Source: Spirochaetota bacterium
Lineage (GTDB): Bacteria; Spirochaetota; UBA12135; COTS27; JAFLEE01
NCBI GenBank assembly: GCA_017302015.1
Contig: JAFLEE010000100.1
Span: forward strand, 1 to 17,438
Reading direction: 5' to 3'
DNA length: 17,438 nucleotides
Below are positions 8,616-15,910 of the stretch, piece by piece. How positions within the stretch are numbered: the stretch's first letter is position 1; each line of letters starts with the position of its first letter. The translations under genes were made by a program, and so were the position numbers. The notes beneath the pieces are model-generated. The model ran no database searches. It saw nothing but the letters and a program-made list of their open reading frames with translations, and was not told the origin of the DNA.

Positions 8616-8651
8616 CCCGATGAAAGAGGACCATGCCCCACTTTCATCGGG
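8616..8651. terminator. Hairpin terminator after the first chemoreceptor gene
   Basis: Perfect 11-bp arms (CCCGATGAAAG and CTTTCATCGGG) enclose a 14-base loop, 43 bases after the stop codon. On the plus strand it is followed by only a short GCTTT. On the minus strand it is followed by ATTTT, so it could act in both directions. Confidence 0.55.
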
Positions 8652-8918
8652 GCTTTGAGAATATGCGGATACCCGCGCCGGTGTTGCCCTCTCCTGCCGC
8701 CATTCCCCCCTTAGTAACGATGTTTCCCGCCGCTTTCCGTAGGTTTCTTCCAATCTAACAACGATTGGTTTCCTTTGGGCCTATTAGAATACCTCTAGAT
8801 TCCCCTGCCCCGATAAACTGGGTTGCACACGAAACAATCCATTTCAACTTTAAATTCAAGGGATTTTTAAGCAATCGAGGGTGCGCTGCTAAGCAGGCGA
8901 ACTTAAGTTGTATCAAAT

Positions 8919-8947
8919 TTGTTTCCTGAGAGGGGATTGGTCATAAT
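8919..8947 (+). promoter_or_regulatory. Predicted promoter for the second chemoreceptor gene
   Basis: TTGTTT (8919-8924) and CATAAT (8942-8947) are spaced by 17 bases, ending 22 bases before the ATG. The -10 box is strong (five of six) and the -35 box weak (three of six). The same CATAAT with a 17-base spacer occurs before the third receptor gene. Confidence 0.45.
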
Positions 8948-8969
8948 TGGGCCTCACCTAGGAGGCCTT

Positions 8970-10709
8970 ATGCGCATCGGATTCAAACTCATCCTCGGTT
9001 TCGTCGGGGTCGCCCTGATCGCCGGCGTCGTCGGCGTCATCGGTATCGTCAATATCCGGACCATCGAAACCGCTGACACGAAGATGTATGAAATGATGAC
9101 CCAACCCCTCGGGAATTTGGCAAACATCGCCATGGCTTCCCAGCGTCTTCGCATTAATGTGCGCGAGTACGTAGAAACAGATGATCCGCTCAAGCGGTCA
9201 AAAGCCCTCGAATCTTGCAAGGTCCTCGAAAACGAGATTCGTGGTGAGGAAGCCCTGTATAAGAAGGGGCTTATTACCGCCGAAGGTCGAAAAGCTTTCG
9301 AAGAATTCGAAAAATCTTTCAATCATTATCTCGACGTCTTCAAGGAAATACAGCAGCAGGTGAATGTCGGAAAAATCCGGGAAGCCGAAGCACTTGTGGC
9401 GGGAGAGGGACTGAGGACCGCCCAAGATTTGCGGAAGAATGTACAAGAACTTACAAAAACAAAACTCAGCATCGCGAAAGATACAGCGGATGAGAATAGC
9501 GCCACCGCCAAGCAGGCCACCATCATGATGGTCATCGCGATCCTCATCGGCGTCCTCCTCGCCGTGGGGCTCGGCATCTTCCTCACCATCGGCATCACCC
9601 GGCCCCTGGCCGAGGGCGTGTCGTTCTCCCAGAAGGTCGCCGGCGGCGACCTGACCGCCGTGGTGAACGTCAACACCAAAGACGAACTCGGCGACCTCGC
9701 CAAGGCCCTCACCGAGACGGTGGCGCGGCTTAAAGACAGCATGACCCAGATCATGGAGGCCTCCAGCCAGGTGAAATCGGCCTCGGAGCAGATCGCCCAG
9801 GGCAACCAAGACCTCTCCGCCCGCACCGAGCAGCAGGCCGCCGCCGTGGAAGAAACGGCCGCCAGCATGGAAGAGATGGCGACCTCCATCAAGGCCAATA
9901 CCCAGAATTCCCAAGAGGTGAATACCCTCTCCATCGACGCCTCGAACAAGGCCGGGCAGGGCGTGGGCGTCGTGGGTCAGGTGGTCACGGCGATGGAGGG
10001 CATCACCCAATCCTCCCAAAAAATCAGCCAGATCATCGAGGTGATGAACAATATCGCATTCCAGACCAATCTTTTGGCCCTCAACGCCAGCATCGAGGCT
10101 GCCCGGGCAGGGGAACAGGGCCGCGGGTTCGCCGTGGTGGCCGTGGAAGTGCGCAAACTCGCCCAGCGCAGCGAGGAAGCCAGTCGCGAGATCTCGACTC
10201 TCATCACCGAGAGCAATAGCCGGGTGGCGGCGGGCAATGAACTCGTGAAGAAGGCCGGCACCTCCCTCGACGACATCAACGCGAGCGTCGGCAAGGTGAA
10301 GAATCTCGTGGCCGAGATCACGGCGGCGAGCCAAGAGCAACTCTCGGGCGTCGACCAGATCAATAAGACGATCATGAGCCTCGACCAGAATACCCAGCAG
10401 AACTCGAGCCTGGTGGAGGAATCCGCCTCGGCCGCGGAGGAACTCTCGAGCCAGGCCGAGGAACTCTTCGCCATCGTCAGCCAATTCAAGATCGGCGACG
10501 TGTCGAACGTCGGCCACAAGGCCGAGAAGAAGGTCGTGCATCAGGTGGCCCACGCCGGGGCCCCCGCGGCCAAGAAAGCCGCGGCGACCGAGCATAAGAG
10601 CATGACGATCCACCACGAAGACGCCAAGGAAGCCGCCCCCGTCGCGGCCAGCCGCGGCGCGGGCGAGAAGAAGAAGGGCGACGGAAAAGACGGCTTCGTC
10701 GAGTTTTGA
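8970..10709 (+). CDS. Methyl-accepting chemotaxis protein 2
   Basis: A 579-residue paralogue of receptor 1 with the same plan: TM1 about 7-28, periplasmic helical sensor about 30-183, TM2 about 184-207, HAMP, signalling coiled coil with the [14 protein letters not shown] tip, linker, and C-terminal pentapeptide GFVEF. The sensor is clearly different from those of receptors 1 and 3, while the signalling part differs at only a few residues. The DNA of the sensor (about 9060-9500) is much AT-richer: I count 37% GC in 9301-9360 against 72% in 9781-9840. The ATG at 8970 follows a near-ideal AGGAGG. An in-frame TTG 17 codons upstream was rejected. The carbonic anhydrase gene begins 17 bases after the stop, so the two are probably co-transcribed. 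The ligand is unknown. Confidence 0.95.
   Translation: MRIGFKLILGFVGVALIAGVVGVIGIVNIRTIETADTKMYEMMTQPLGNLANIAMASQRLRINVREYVETDDPLKRSKALESCKVLENEIRGEEALYKKGLITAEGRKAFEEFEKSFNHYLDVFKEIQQQVNVGKIREAEALVAGEGLRTAQDLRKNVQELTKTKLSIAKDTADENSATAKQATIMMVIAILIGVLLAVGLGIFLTIGITRPLAEGVSFSQKVAGGDLTAVVNVNTKDELGDLAKALTETVARLKDSMTQIMEASSQVKSASEQIAQGNQDLSARTEQQAAAVEETAASMEEMATSIKANTQNSQEVNTLSIDASNKAGQGVGVVGQVVTAMEGITQSSQKISQIIEVMNNIAFQTNLLALNASIEAARAGEQGRGFAVVAVEVRKLAQRSEEASREISTLITESNSRVAAGNELVKKAGTSLDDINASVGKVKNLVAEITAASQEQLSGVDQINKTIMSLDQNTQQNSSLVEESASAAEELSSQAEELFAIVSQFKIGDVSNVGHKAEKKVVHQVAHAGAPAAKKAAATEHKSMTIHHEDAKEAAPVAASRGAGEKKKGDGKDGFVEF
9687..10500 (+). repeat. 814-bp direct repeat, copy 2 (receptor signalling block)
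   Basis: Ungapped counterpart of copy 1 inside receptor 2. Amino-acid differences are few: for example LITES for LINES and EQLSG for EQLTG. Confidence 0.85.
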
Positions 10710-10726
10710 GGCGCCAGGTACGTGCC

Positions 10727-11827
10727 ATGGACCCGATGAAAAACATCCTGGTCGCCGCGGCGCTTTCCCTCACGCTCGGGTTCCCCTCCGGGGGCGGGGG
10801 GCATGAATCCGCCAAAGGGCCGTCCCCCGATGAAGCCCTCTCTTGGCTTCAATCGGGGAATCGGCGCTTCCTCGCGGGGACGCCCTTGTCCACGAATCTC
10901 TCCCTCGAGCGCCGTCTCGATACCGCGAAGGCCGGCCAGCGCCCGTTCGCCACGGTGCTCGGCTGCTCCGACTCGCGGGCTCCCTTGGAATCCATCTTCC
11001 ATGTGGGCGTGGGCGATCTTTTCGCGGTGCGGGTGGCGGGCAATGTGGCCGACACCGACGAGATCGGCACGGTGGAGTACGGGGTGGAGCACCTGGGCAC
11101 GCCCCTCTTGGTGGTGCTCGGGCACTCGTCGTGCGGGGCGGTGACCGCGGTGGTGAAGGGAGCCAAGGTCGAGGGGAGCATCCCTGCGTTGGTCTCCAAA
11201 ATCGTTCCGGCGGTCGCACGGGCGAAAAAAGCCTCGACTCCGGATGAGGCCGCGCTCATCCAGGCATCGATCCGCGAGAATGTCTGGCAATCCATTTCCG
11301 AGATCCTTCGGCGCAGCCCGCTGACCGTCGAGTTGGCGAAAGAGGGGAAACTCCGCATCGTGGGCGCCCTGTACCGCATCGATACTGGCGAGATCGAGTG
11401 GATGGGAAATCATCCCGACGAGGCCAAACTGCTCGCTGCGGAGGGAAAAGAGGGTAAGAAAGAGGGCCATGGGGGAATTCCTTGGCTCGCCTCCTTGGCG
11501 CTAGCGGGCGTCTTGTTCGTGTGGCTGACGGCTTGCTTCTATCTATTCGTTTCCGACCGACGGCTCTTGTCTCGTCTCAAATTCCGGGGGCGGTTTTTCT
11601 TGGCGCTGGCGGGCTTCGCCGTCGCGGCGGCCATGATGGCCCTCGTGGCCGTTCACCAAGCCGCCTCCATCGGCGAGACGGGGTCCGGCCTCGCCTTTTT
11701 GATCAGTCCCCTATCGGTTCTCCTTCTTTTCGCGGGCATCTATACCTATTCGGTGAGGGCTTCCCTCCATCGGTACATTAAGGAAATGAGGGAAAAGTGG
11801 ATGGAGGACTCCGCCGCAAACTCGTAA
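10727..11827 (+). CDS. Beta-class carbonic anhydrase with C-terminal membrane anchor
   Basis: A 366-residue protein that should interconvert CO2 and bicarbonate. The beta-class zinc site is complete: Cys80, Asp82 and Arg84 in the CSDSR motif, and His133 and Cys136 in the GHSSCGAV motif. The catalytic domain covers about 33-228. Residues 7-19 are hydrophobic and look like a signal peptide or N-terminal anchor. Unlike ordinary beta enzymes of about 200-250 residues, it has a charged linker and three predicted membrane helices (about 252-275, 290-309 and 321-343). The Arg/Lys-rich loop at 278-289 and the basic tail fit a topology with the catalytic domain in the periplasm. The ATG at 10727 has AGGTA six bases upstream; an ATG three codons later is possible. 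It follows receptor 2 by 17 bases and precedes a clear terminator, so it may serve receptor function. Confidence 0.9.
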   Translation: MDPMKNILVAAALSLTLGFPSGGGGHESAKGPSPDEALSWLQSGNRRFLAGTPLSTNLSLERRLDTAKAGQRPFATVLGCSDSRAPLESIFHVGVGDLFAVRVAGNVADTDEIGTVEYGVEHLGTPLLVVLGHSSCGAVTAVVKGAKVEGSIPALVSKIVPAVARAKKASTPDEAALIQASIRENVWQSISEILRRSPLTVELAKEGKLRIVGALYRIDTGEIEWMGNHPDEAKLLAAEGKEGKKEGHGGIPWLASLALAGVLFVWLTACFYLFVSDRRLLSRLKFRGRFFLALAGFAVAAAMMALVAVHQAASIGETGSGLAFLISPLSVLLLFAGIYTYSVRASLHRYIKEMREKWMEDSAANS

Positions 11828-11881
11828 GCGCCCCGCTCATCCGGGGCTTCATCGGCCACATTCGCCTTAATTTGTACTTCT

Positions 11882-11916
11882 ACCAACCCCGGCTCCCCCC
11901 GGGGTTTGGTGTTTTT
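11882..11916 (+). terminator. Rho-independent terminator of the receptor 2-carbonic anhydrase unit
   Basis: An 11-bp stem (11882-11892 with 11899-11910, one bulged T) around the loop CTCCCC is followed by GTTTTT. It lies 54 bases past the carbonic anhydrase stop. A smaller hairpin without a T-run (GCCCCG/CGGGGC, 11830-11847) lies just after the stop codon. Confidence 0.85.
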
Positions 11917-11939
11917 GGGCTATCCGGATCTCGGATTGA

Positions 11940-11982
11940 CGTGAATTGATCGAAAATTTGATAAAAATTCACGACAAGTCGT
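11940..11982. promoter_or_regulatory. Dyad-symmetric possible operator upstream of receptor 3
   Basis: An 8-bp perfect inverted repeat, CGTGAATT (11940-11947) and AATTCACG (11966-11973), has an AT-rich 18-base centre. It overlaps a second small dyad, ACGACAAGTCGT (11971-11982). It is about 50 bases upstream of the predicted -35 box. A role as a regulator binding site is a guess. Confidence 0.25.
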
Positions 11983-12029
11983 CTGTTTTTTACAAACCGA
12001 ACGATTTTCAATATTTCAGATATATGGGG

Positions 12030-12058
12030 TTGCGCTTGTGGGAAAATCCATCCATAAT
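12030..12058 (+). promoter_or_regulatory. Predicted promoter for the third chemoreceptor gene
   Basis: TTGCGC (12030-12035) and CATAAT (12053-12058) are spaced by 17 bases, ending 29 bases before the ATG. The -10 box matches five of six positions and the -35 box three of six. Lying downstream of a real terminator, the gene needs its own promoter. Confidence 0.45.
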
Positions 12059-12087
12059 AGATCCAGTTTTTGACAACTGGAGGCGCC

Positions 12088-13818
12088 ATGCGCATCGGAA
12101 TGAAACTCATCCTCGGTTTCGTCGGGGTTGCACTGATCGCCGGCCTGGTAGGCATCATCGGAATCACGAATATTCAAAACATCGAGGCTGCGGACACCAA
12201 ATTATACGAGCGGATGACCAAGCCCTTGGGGAACCTCGCCAATATGGCGTTGGCCAGCCAACGGCTTCGCATCAACCTGCGCGATCTCGTCGATGCGGAT
12301 ACGGAAGCGGCACGGAACAAGGCGTGGACGACGATCCTCGAGATCGAACGGGAACTCGCGGCGGACGAGGCCGAGTACGAGAAGGGCATCCTTACCACCA
12401 CCGGTCGTGAGGTGTATGATCGCTACAAGAAGGCTTCCACCGCTTACCACCAAGTTGTGGTGAGGGTCCATGATCTTGACTCCGTAGGCAAAGACAAAGA
12501 GTGCCAGGCCCTGATCAAGGGCGAAGGGCTGCAGGCGGCGCAACTTCTCCGCGCCGAGGTGCAGAACCTCGTCAAGACCAAACTCCAGATCGCCAAAGAT
12601 ACTGCCGATGGCAACACCGTCATCGCCGATCGTTCCACCCTCATGATGATCGTTGCCATCCTCATCGGCGTCCTCCTTGCCGTCGGACTCGGGGTTTTCC
12701 TGACGATAAGCATCACTCGGCCCTTGGCAAAAGGCGTCGAGTTCTCCCAAAAGGTCGCCGGCGGGGATTTGACGGCCATAGTTGACGTCGATTCGAAGGA
12801 TGAAATCGGCGACCTCGCCAAGGCCCTCACCGAGACGGTGGCGCGGCTGAAAGACAGCATGACCCAGATCAGCGAGGCTTCCAGCCAAGTGAAATCGGCC
12901 TCGGAGCAGATCGCCCAGGGAAACCAAGACCTCTCCGCCCGCACCGAGCAGCAGGCCGCCGCCGTGGAAGAGACGGCCGCGAGCATGGAAGAGATGGCGA
13001 CCTCCATCAAGGCGAATACCCAGAACTCCCAGGAAGTGAATACCCTCTCCATCGACGCCTCGAATAAGGCGGGGCAGGGCGTGGGCGTCGTGGGCCAGGT
13101 GGTCACGGCGATGGATGGAATCACCCAATCCTCCCAGAAGATCAGCCAAATCATCGAAGTGATGAATAATATCGCCTTCCAGACCAACCTCCTGGCCCTC
13201 AACGCCAGCATTGAAGCGGCTCGGGCCGGGGAACAGGGTCGCGGATTCGCCGTGGTGGCCGTGGAGGTGCGCAAACTCGCCCAGCGCAGCGACGAGGCCA
13301 GCCGCGAGATCTCGACCCTCATCAACGAGAGCAATAGCCGGGTCGCCGCGGGCAACGAACTGGTGAAGAAGGCCGGCGCCTCCCTCGACGACATCAACGC
13401 CAGCATCGGCAAGGTGAAGAACCTGGTGGCCGAGATCACGGCGGCGAGCCAAGAGCAACTCACCGGCGTCGACCAGATCAATAAGACGATCATGAGCCTC
13501 GACCAGAACACCCAGCAGAACTCGAGTCTGGTGGAAGAATCCGCCTCGGCCGCCGAGGAACTCTCGAGCCAGGCCGAGGAACTCTTCGCCATCGTCAGCC
13601 AATTCAAGATCGGCGATGTTTCGAATAACGCCGGCCACAAGATCGAAAAGAAGGCGGTCCACCAGGTCACCCATGCCCCCGCGGCCCCGAAACAAGCGGC
13701 GGAGCACAAGAGCATGACCGTCCACCATGCGGATGCGAAAGAAGCCGCGGCCCACGCTCCCGCGGCGAGCGGCGAGAAGAAGAAGGGCGACGGAAAAGAC
13801 GGCTTCGTCGAGTTCTAG
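12088..13818 (+). CDS. Methyl-accepting chemotaxis protein 3
   Basis: A 576-residue chemoreceptor, paralogous to receptors 1 and 2. TM1 is at about 7-28, then a periplasmic helical sensor, TM2 ([17 protein letters not shown]), HAMP, and a signalling hairpin with the same [14 protein letters not shown] tip. The C-terminal linker holds the shared EHKSMTVHH segment and ends in GFVEF. Its sensor differs from the other two but keeps the helix-1 motif [14 protein letters not shown], shared almost exactly with receptor 2. In the signalling block it has small replacements of its own, such as ISEASS, AMDG and RSDEAS. GGAGG lies 4 bases before the ATG. An ATG-like start six codons earlier lacks spacing for a binding site. 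The ligand is unknown. Confidence 0.95.
   Translation: MRIGMKLILGFVGVALIAGLVGIIGITNIQNIEAADTKLYERMTKPLGNLANMALASQRLRINLRDLVDADTEAARNKAWTTILEIERELAADEAEYEKGILTTTGREVYDRYKKASTAYHQVVVRVHDLDSVGKDKECQALIKGEGLQAAQLLRAEVQNLVKTKLQIAKDTADGNTVIADRSTLMMIVAILIGVLLAVGLGVFLTISITRPLAKGVEFSQKVAGGDLTAIVDVDSKDEIGDLAKALTETVARLKDSMTQISEASSQVKSASEQIAQGNQDLSARTEQQAAAVEETAASMEEMATSIKANTQNSQEVNTLSIDASNKAGQGVGVVGQVVTAMDGITQSSQKISQIIEVMNNIAFQTNLLALNASIEAARAGEQGRGFAVVAVEVRKLAQRSDEASREISTLINESNSRVAAGNELVKKAGASLDDINASIGKVKNLVAEITAASQEQLTGVDQINKTIMSLDQNTQQNSSLVEESASAAEELSSQAEELFAIVSQFKIGDVSNNAGHKIEKKAVHQVTHAPAAPKQAAEHKSMTVHHADAKEAAAHAPAASGEKKKGDGKDGFVEF
12805..13618 (+). repeat. 814-bp direct repeat, copy 3 (receptor signalling block)
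   Basis: Ungapped counterpart of copies 1 and 2 inside receptor 3. It shares [13 protein letters not shown] with copy 2 and LINES and EQLTG with copy 1, so the three have a mixed pattern of shared changes. Confidence 0.85.
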
Positions 13819-13835
13819 GCCCGAAGCGCACGAGC

Positions 13836-13867
13836 CCGGTCGGGGAACTGTTTGGGTCCCCACCCGG
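13836..13867 (+). terminator. Weak hairpin after the third chemoreceptor gene
   Basis: CCGG and GGGGA pair with TCCCC and CCGG across a 10-base loop, 18 bases after the stop codon. There is no T-run, so a terminator role is uncertain. Confidence 0.25.
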
Positions 13868-14201
13868 TGGTCCTGGCCGATGGGAGTGGCTTAGGAATTC
13901 AAGGGGATGTTCTAGGCGGGCGTGAGTCAAGGGCTCCCTCACTTCGATAGGATCCGCTGGGCAAGAATGAGGCCATCTGGACGTGTGAGATTGCCCCGGT
14001 GCAAACCCGAGTAAATTGGGGTATTTTGCCGGGTTGCGAAGGGTTGAAACAATCGTGGTAACCAGGGCTCTTCGAGACGGGTTGCAGCTTTGTTTCGAAG
14101 TCGCTTAATGGTGGAATCTTTCACCTTGATGGGGGATGGGTGTTAACTTAAGAGTGGCCCGCTGTCGGGGCTGCGAATGACAATACGAGTTGGGGGGGAG
14201 T
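13868..14201. other. Intergenic region before the small unknown gene
   Basis: No recognised gene or RNA. A 61-codon frame on the minus strand (13939-14124) starts with GTG and resembles nothing I know. Confidence 0.5.
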
Positions 14202-14552
14202 GTGGATCGGGAAAGCCCAGAGTTCGAAGATCTCGAAGTGCGCCAGTACCAAGTGGTGCGCACGATCTCGCTCAAGGGTGCCTTGGTCAAGAAGCACTTC
14301 ATCCTCTGCGCCGAGGTGGTGGGCGAGATCATCGACCCCCTCGATGACGGGAAGAAAAACGCCATGGCCATCGATTTGATGGGAACCGCCATGCGGGCCC
14401 TCTCCGACGCCATTGACGCCTGGCCCGCGGACGGCGATGAACCCTTCTCCGTCTGGGCCGCCCAGCAAATCTATCGCAGCGTCGAGGCGCGGATGGCCGA
14501 AAAGACCCGGGATTTCGGCGATTCGTGGGTGCCGGCGCGGGCCCCGTCCTGA
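14202..14552 (+). CDS. Small protein of unknown function
   Basis: I do not recognise this protein of about 116 residues. It is acidic, soluble-looking and predicted mixed alpha/beta, with no signal peptide, membrane helix or Cys-rich motif. The frame uses G or C at most third positions like its neighbours, which supports coding. The start is uncertain. The GTG at 14202 has a G-rich tract that sits too close to be a normal binding site, and a TTG at 14190 has none. It precedes the sugar-isomerase-like gene by 85 bases, a gap containing a 7-bp GC hairpin (14595-14613), so co-transcription is possible but not shown. Confidence 0.6.
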   Translation: MDRESPEFEDLEVRQYQVVRTISLKGALVKKHFILCAEVVGEIIDPLDDGKKNAMAIDLMGTAMRALSDAIDAWPADGDEPFSVWAAQQIYRSVEARMAEKTRDFGDSWVPARAPS

Positions 14553-14637
14553 GAACCTCCCCTCCATAGTATTCTTTGCTCCTCAACCCGCCCCCGGGGC
14601 CAGCGAGGCCCCGCGCGGCGCGAGAGAGAGGAGCCCC

Positions 14638-15486
14638 ATGAAGTTCGCCGTCTTTTCCGTCAGCCTCCCCGAATGGTCCCCCGAAGAAGCCCTGAAAAAA
14701 CTCAAGGCGTTGGGCTACGACGGGGTGGAATGGCGGGTGATCGACCAGAAGCCCTCGGCCGACGGGAAGCCTTCCTTTTGGGCGGGCAATCGGTGCACCT
14801 GGCCCGTCTCCAGTTTCGTGGAGGATGCCCCGCGCATCAAGGCGATGACGGCGCAGGCCGGCCTCGAGATGCCCTGCCTCGGCACCTACGCGAGCATGGA
14901 CGAACTCGAGAACGTGGAGCGCGGCATGAAGGGCGCCGCGATCCTGGGCGTGAAGAAGCTCCGGGTGGGCACCCAGGGCTACGACGGCAAGGCCCCCTGG
15001 CTCCCGCTGCGCGACCGGGCGGTGGCCAAGTACCGCGAGGTCGAGGCGATGGCGAAGCGCCACGGGGTGCGGGCCCTCATCGAGATGCACATGAACACCC
15101 TCACCCCCTCGGCCAGTTCGGCCCGCGCGTTCGCGGAGAACTTCAACCCGGCCCACGTGGGGGTCATCTACGACCTCGGCAACGTGGTCTACGAGGGTTA
15201 CGAGCATTACCGCCTGGCCCTCGAGGCCCTCGGCCCCTACCTCGCCCACGTGCACGTGAAGAACGCCGTGTGGAAGCCCACCCACGACGAGGCCACCGGC
15301 GTCACCCAATGGAAGACCGAGGCGGCGCCCCTCAAGAAGGGCGTGGCCGACTTCAAGCGCTTCTTCGAGACGCTCAAAGACATCGGCTACGACGATTGGG
15401 TCTCCGTGGAGGATTTCTCCACCGAGGGAGCGCTGGAGGATCGGGTGCGCGAGAACGCGGGGTTCCTGCGGAGCCTGGTGAAATAG
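14638..15486 (+). CDS. Sugar phosphate isomerase/epimerase-like TIM-barrel protein
   Basis: A 282-residue member of the xylose-isomerase-like TIM-barrel superfamily (AP endonuclease 2 type fold), cytoplasmic. The N-terminal strand MKFAVFSVSLPEWSPEEAL and the LKALGYDGVEWR motif are typical. Probable divalent-metal ligands are visible in order: Glu149 (ALIEMH), Asp179 (VIYDLGN), His204 or His206 (HVHVKN) and Glu258 (VSVEDF). Such proteins isomerise or epimerise sugars, keto-sugars or inositols; the substrate cannot be read from sequence. The ATG at 14638 follows GAGAGGAG with a 4-base spacer. The frame is open further upstream, but that part overlaps the preceding gene and is not homologous. 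No partner dehydrogenase or transporter lies next to it. Confidence 0.88.
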   Translation: MKFAVFSVSLPEWSPEEALKKLKALGYDGVEWRVIDQKPSADGKPSFWAGNRCTWPVSSFVEDAPRIKAMTAQAGLEMPCLGTYASMDELENVERGMKGAAILGVKKLRVGTQGYDGKAPWLPLRDRAVAKYREVEAMAKRHGVRALIEMHMNTLTPSASSARAFAENFNPAHVGVIYDLGNVVYEGYEHYRLALEALGPYLAHVHVKNAVWKPTHDEATGVTQWKTEAAPLKKGVADFKRFFETLKDIGYDDWVSVEDFSTEGALEDRVRENAGFLRSLVK

Positions 15487-15513
15487 GTCAGCCCCGCTTT
15501 GTCAGCCTTGCCT

Positions 15514-15611
15514 TGATGGCGGGTTCTTGGTCCCCTCCTTCCAGCGCCTCGGCGCCCGCAAGGGCGGGCGCAGGGCGCTTCCAGGAGGAGACCAAGAACC
15601 CGCTTCCATCA
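15514..15611. repeat. Long imperfect palindrome (98-nt stem-loop)
   Basis: The arms pair in order: 15514-15519 with 15606-15611, then a perfect 12 bp (15520-15531 with 15591-15602), 15534-15539 with 15583-15588, 15543-15548 with 15574-15579, and 15552-15559 with 15564-15571. About 39 pairs enclose a 4-base loop AAGG. Weaker symmetry continues outside to about 15503 and 15622. It could be a REP/MITE-like palindromic element, a structured RNA or a factor-dependent terminator of the upstream gene. No T-run follows. Confidence 0.8.
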
Positions 15612-15628
15612 GCAAAGTCTGCCTCCAA

Positions 15629-15652
15629 CTTCACCCCACTCTTGGGGTGAAG
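15629..15652. repeat. Short perfect hairpin next to the long palindrome
   Basis: CTTCACCCC and GGGGTGAAG pair perfectly over 9 bp with the 6-base loop ACTCTT, 17 bases beyond the long palindrome. A purine-rich GGAGAGGGGGG tract follows. It may be part of the same repeated intergenic element. Confidence 0.6.
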
Positions 15653-15910
15653 GGAGAGGGGGGAATCCAAGACATGCTTCGATTTGTATTATTCTTCCCA
15701 CCGGCGTTTCGGCAAAGGGTGGGGCTTGCGGGTGCCGATCGGGAGGGAATACTTCCAGTTCGAAGGCGAGGTAACGAGCCTGCGCTGCGCCCTAACCTTG
15801 CGGCGCGGTTGGGCAGATGGCGTGCAGGCGGCATTTTGGATAAAACCAGGCGAATCTAGGACATGGAAGATCCCCGCGCGGCCCCCCATAATTCCCGTGC
15901 AGGAGTCTCT
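15653..15910. other. Rest of the gap before the UroD-like gene
   Basis: No coding frame with a start site or recognisable similarity was seen, and no promoter with good -35 and -10 boxes. The last 15 bases carry the ribosome binding site AGGAG of the next gene. Confidence 0.5.

Larger units (their letters stand above)
8573..8969. other. Intergenic region between receptors 1 and 2
   Basis: It holds the hairpin after receptor 1 and the promoter of receptor 2. A 10-bp perfect palindrome AACTTAAGTT lies at 8900-8909, just upstream of the -35 box. No gene is seen. The last 200 bases are clearly more AT-rich than the coding sequence. Confidence 0.55.

Noticed and set aside
2420-8825. Near-match of a 17-base sequence, CCCGATAAA..GGGTTG, at 2420-2436 and 8809-8825
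   Set aside because: 15 of 17 matches between two sites in a 17-kb window is expected by chance several times, and the sites have different positions and orientations relative to genes.
13939-14124. 61-codon frame on the minus strand between receptor 3 and the small unknown gene
   Set aside because: GTG start, no family resemblance, and no support from composition.
14595-14613. 7-bp GC hairpin upstream of the sugar-isomerase-like gene
   Set aside because: Possible leader or terminator structure, but there is no T-run and such short GC hairpins are common in this composition.
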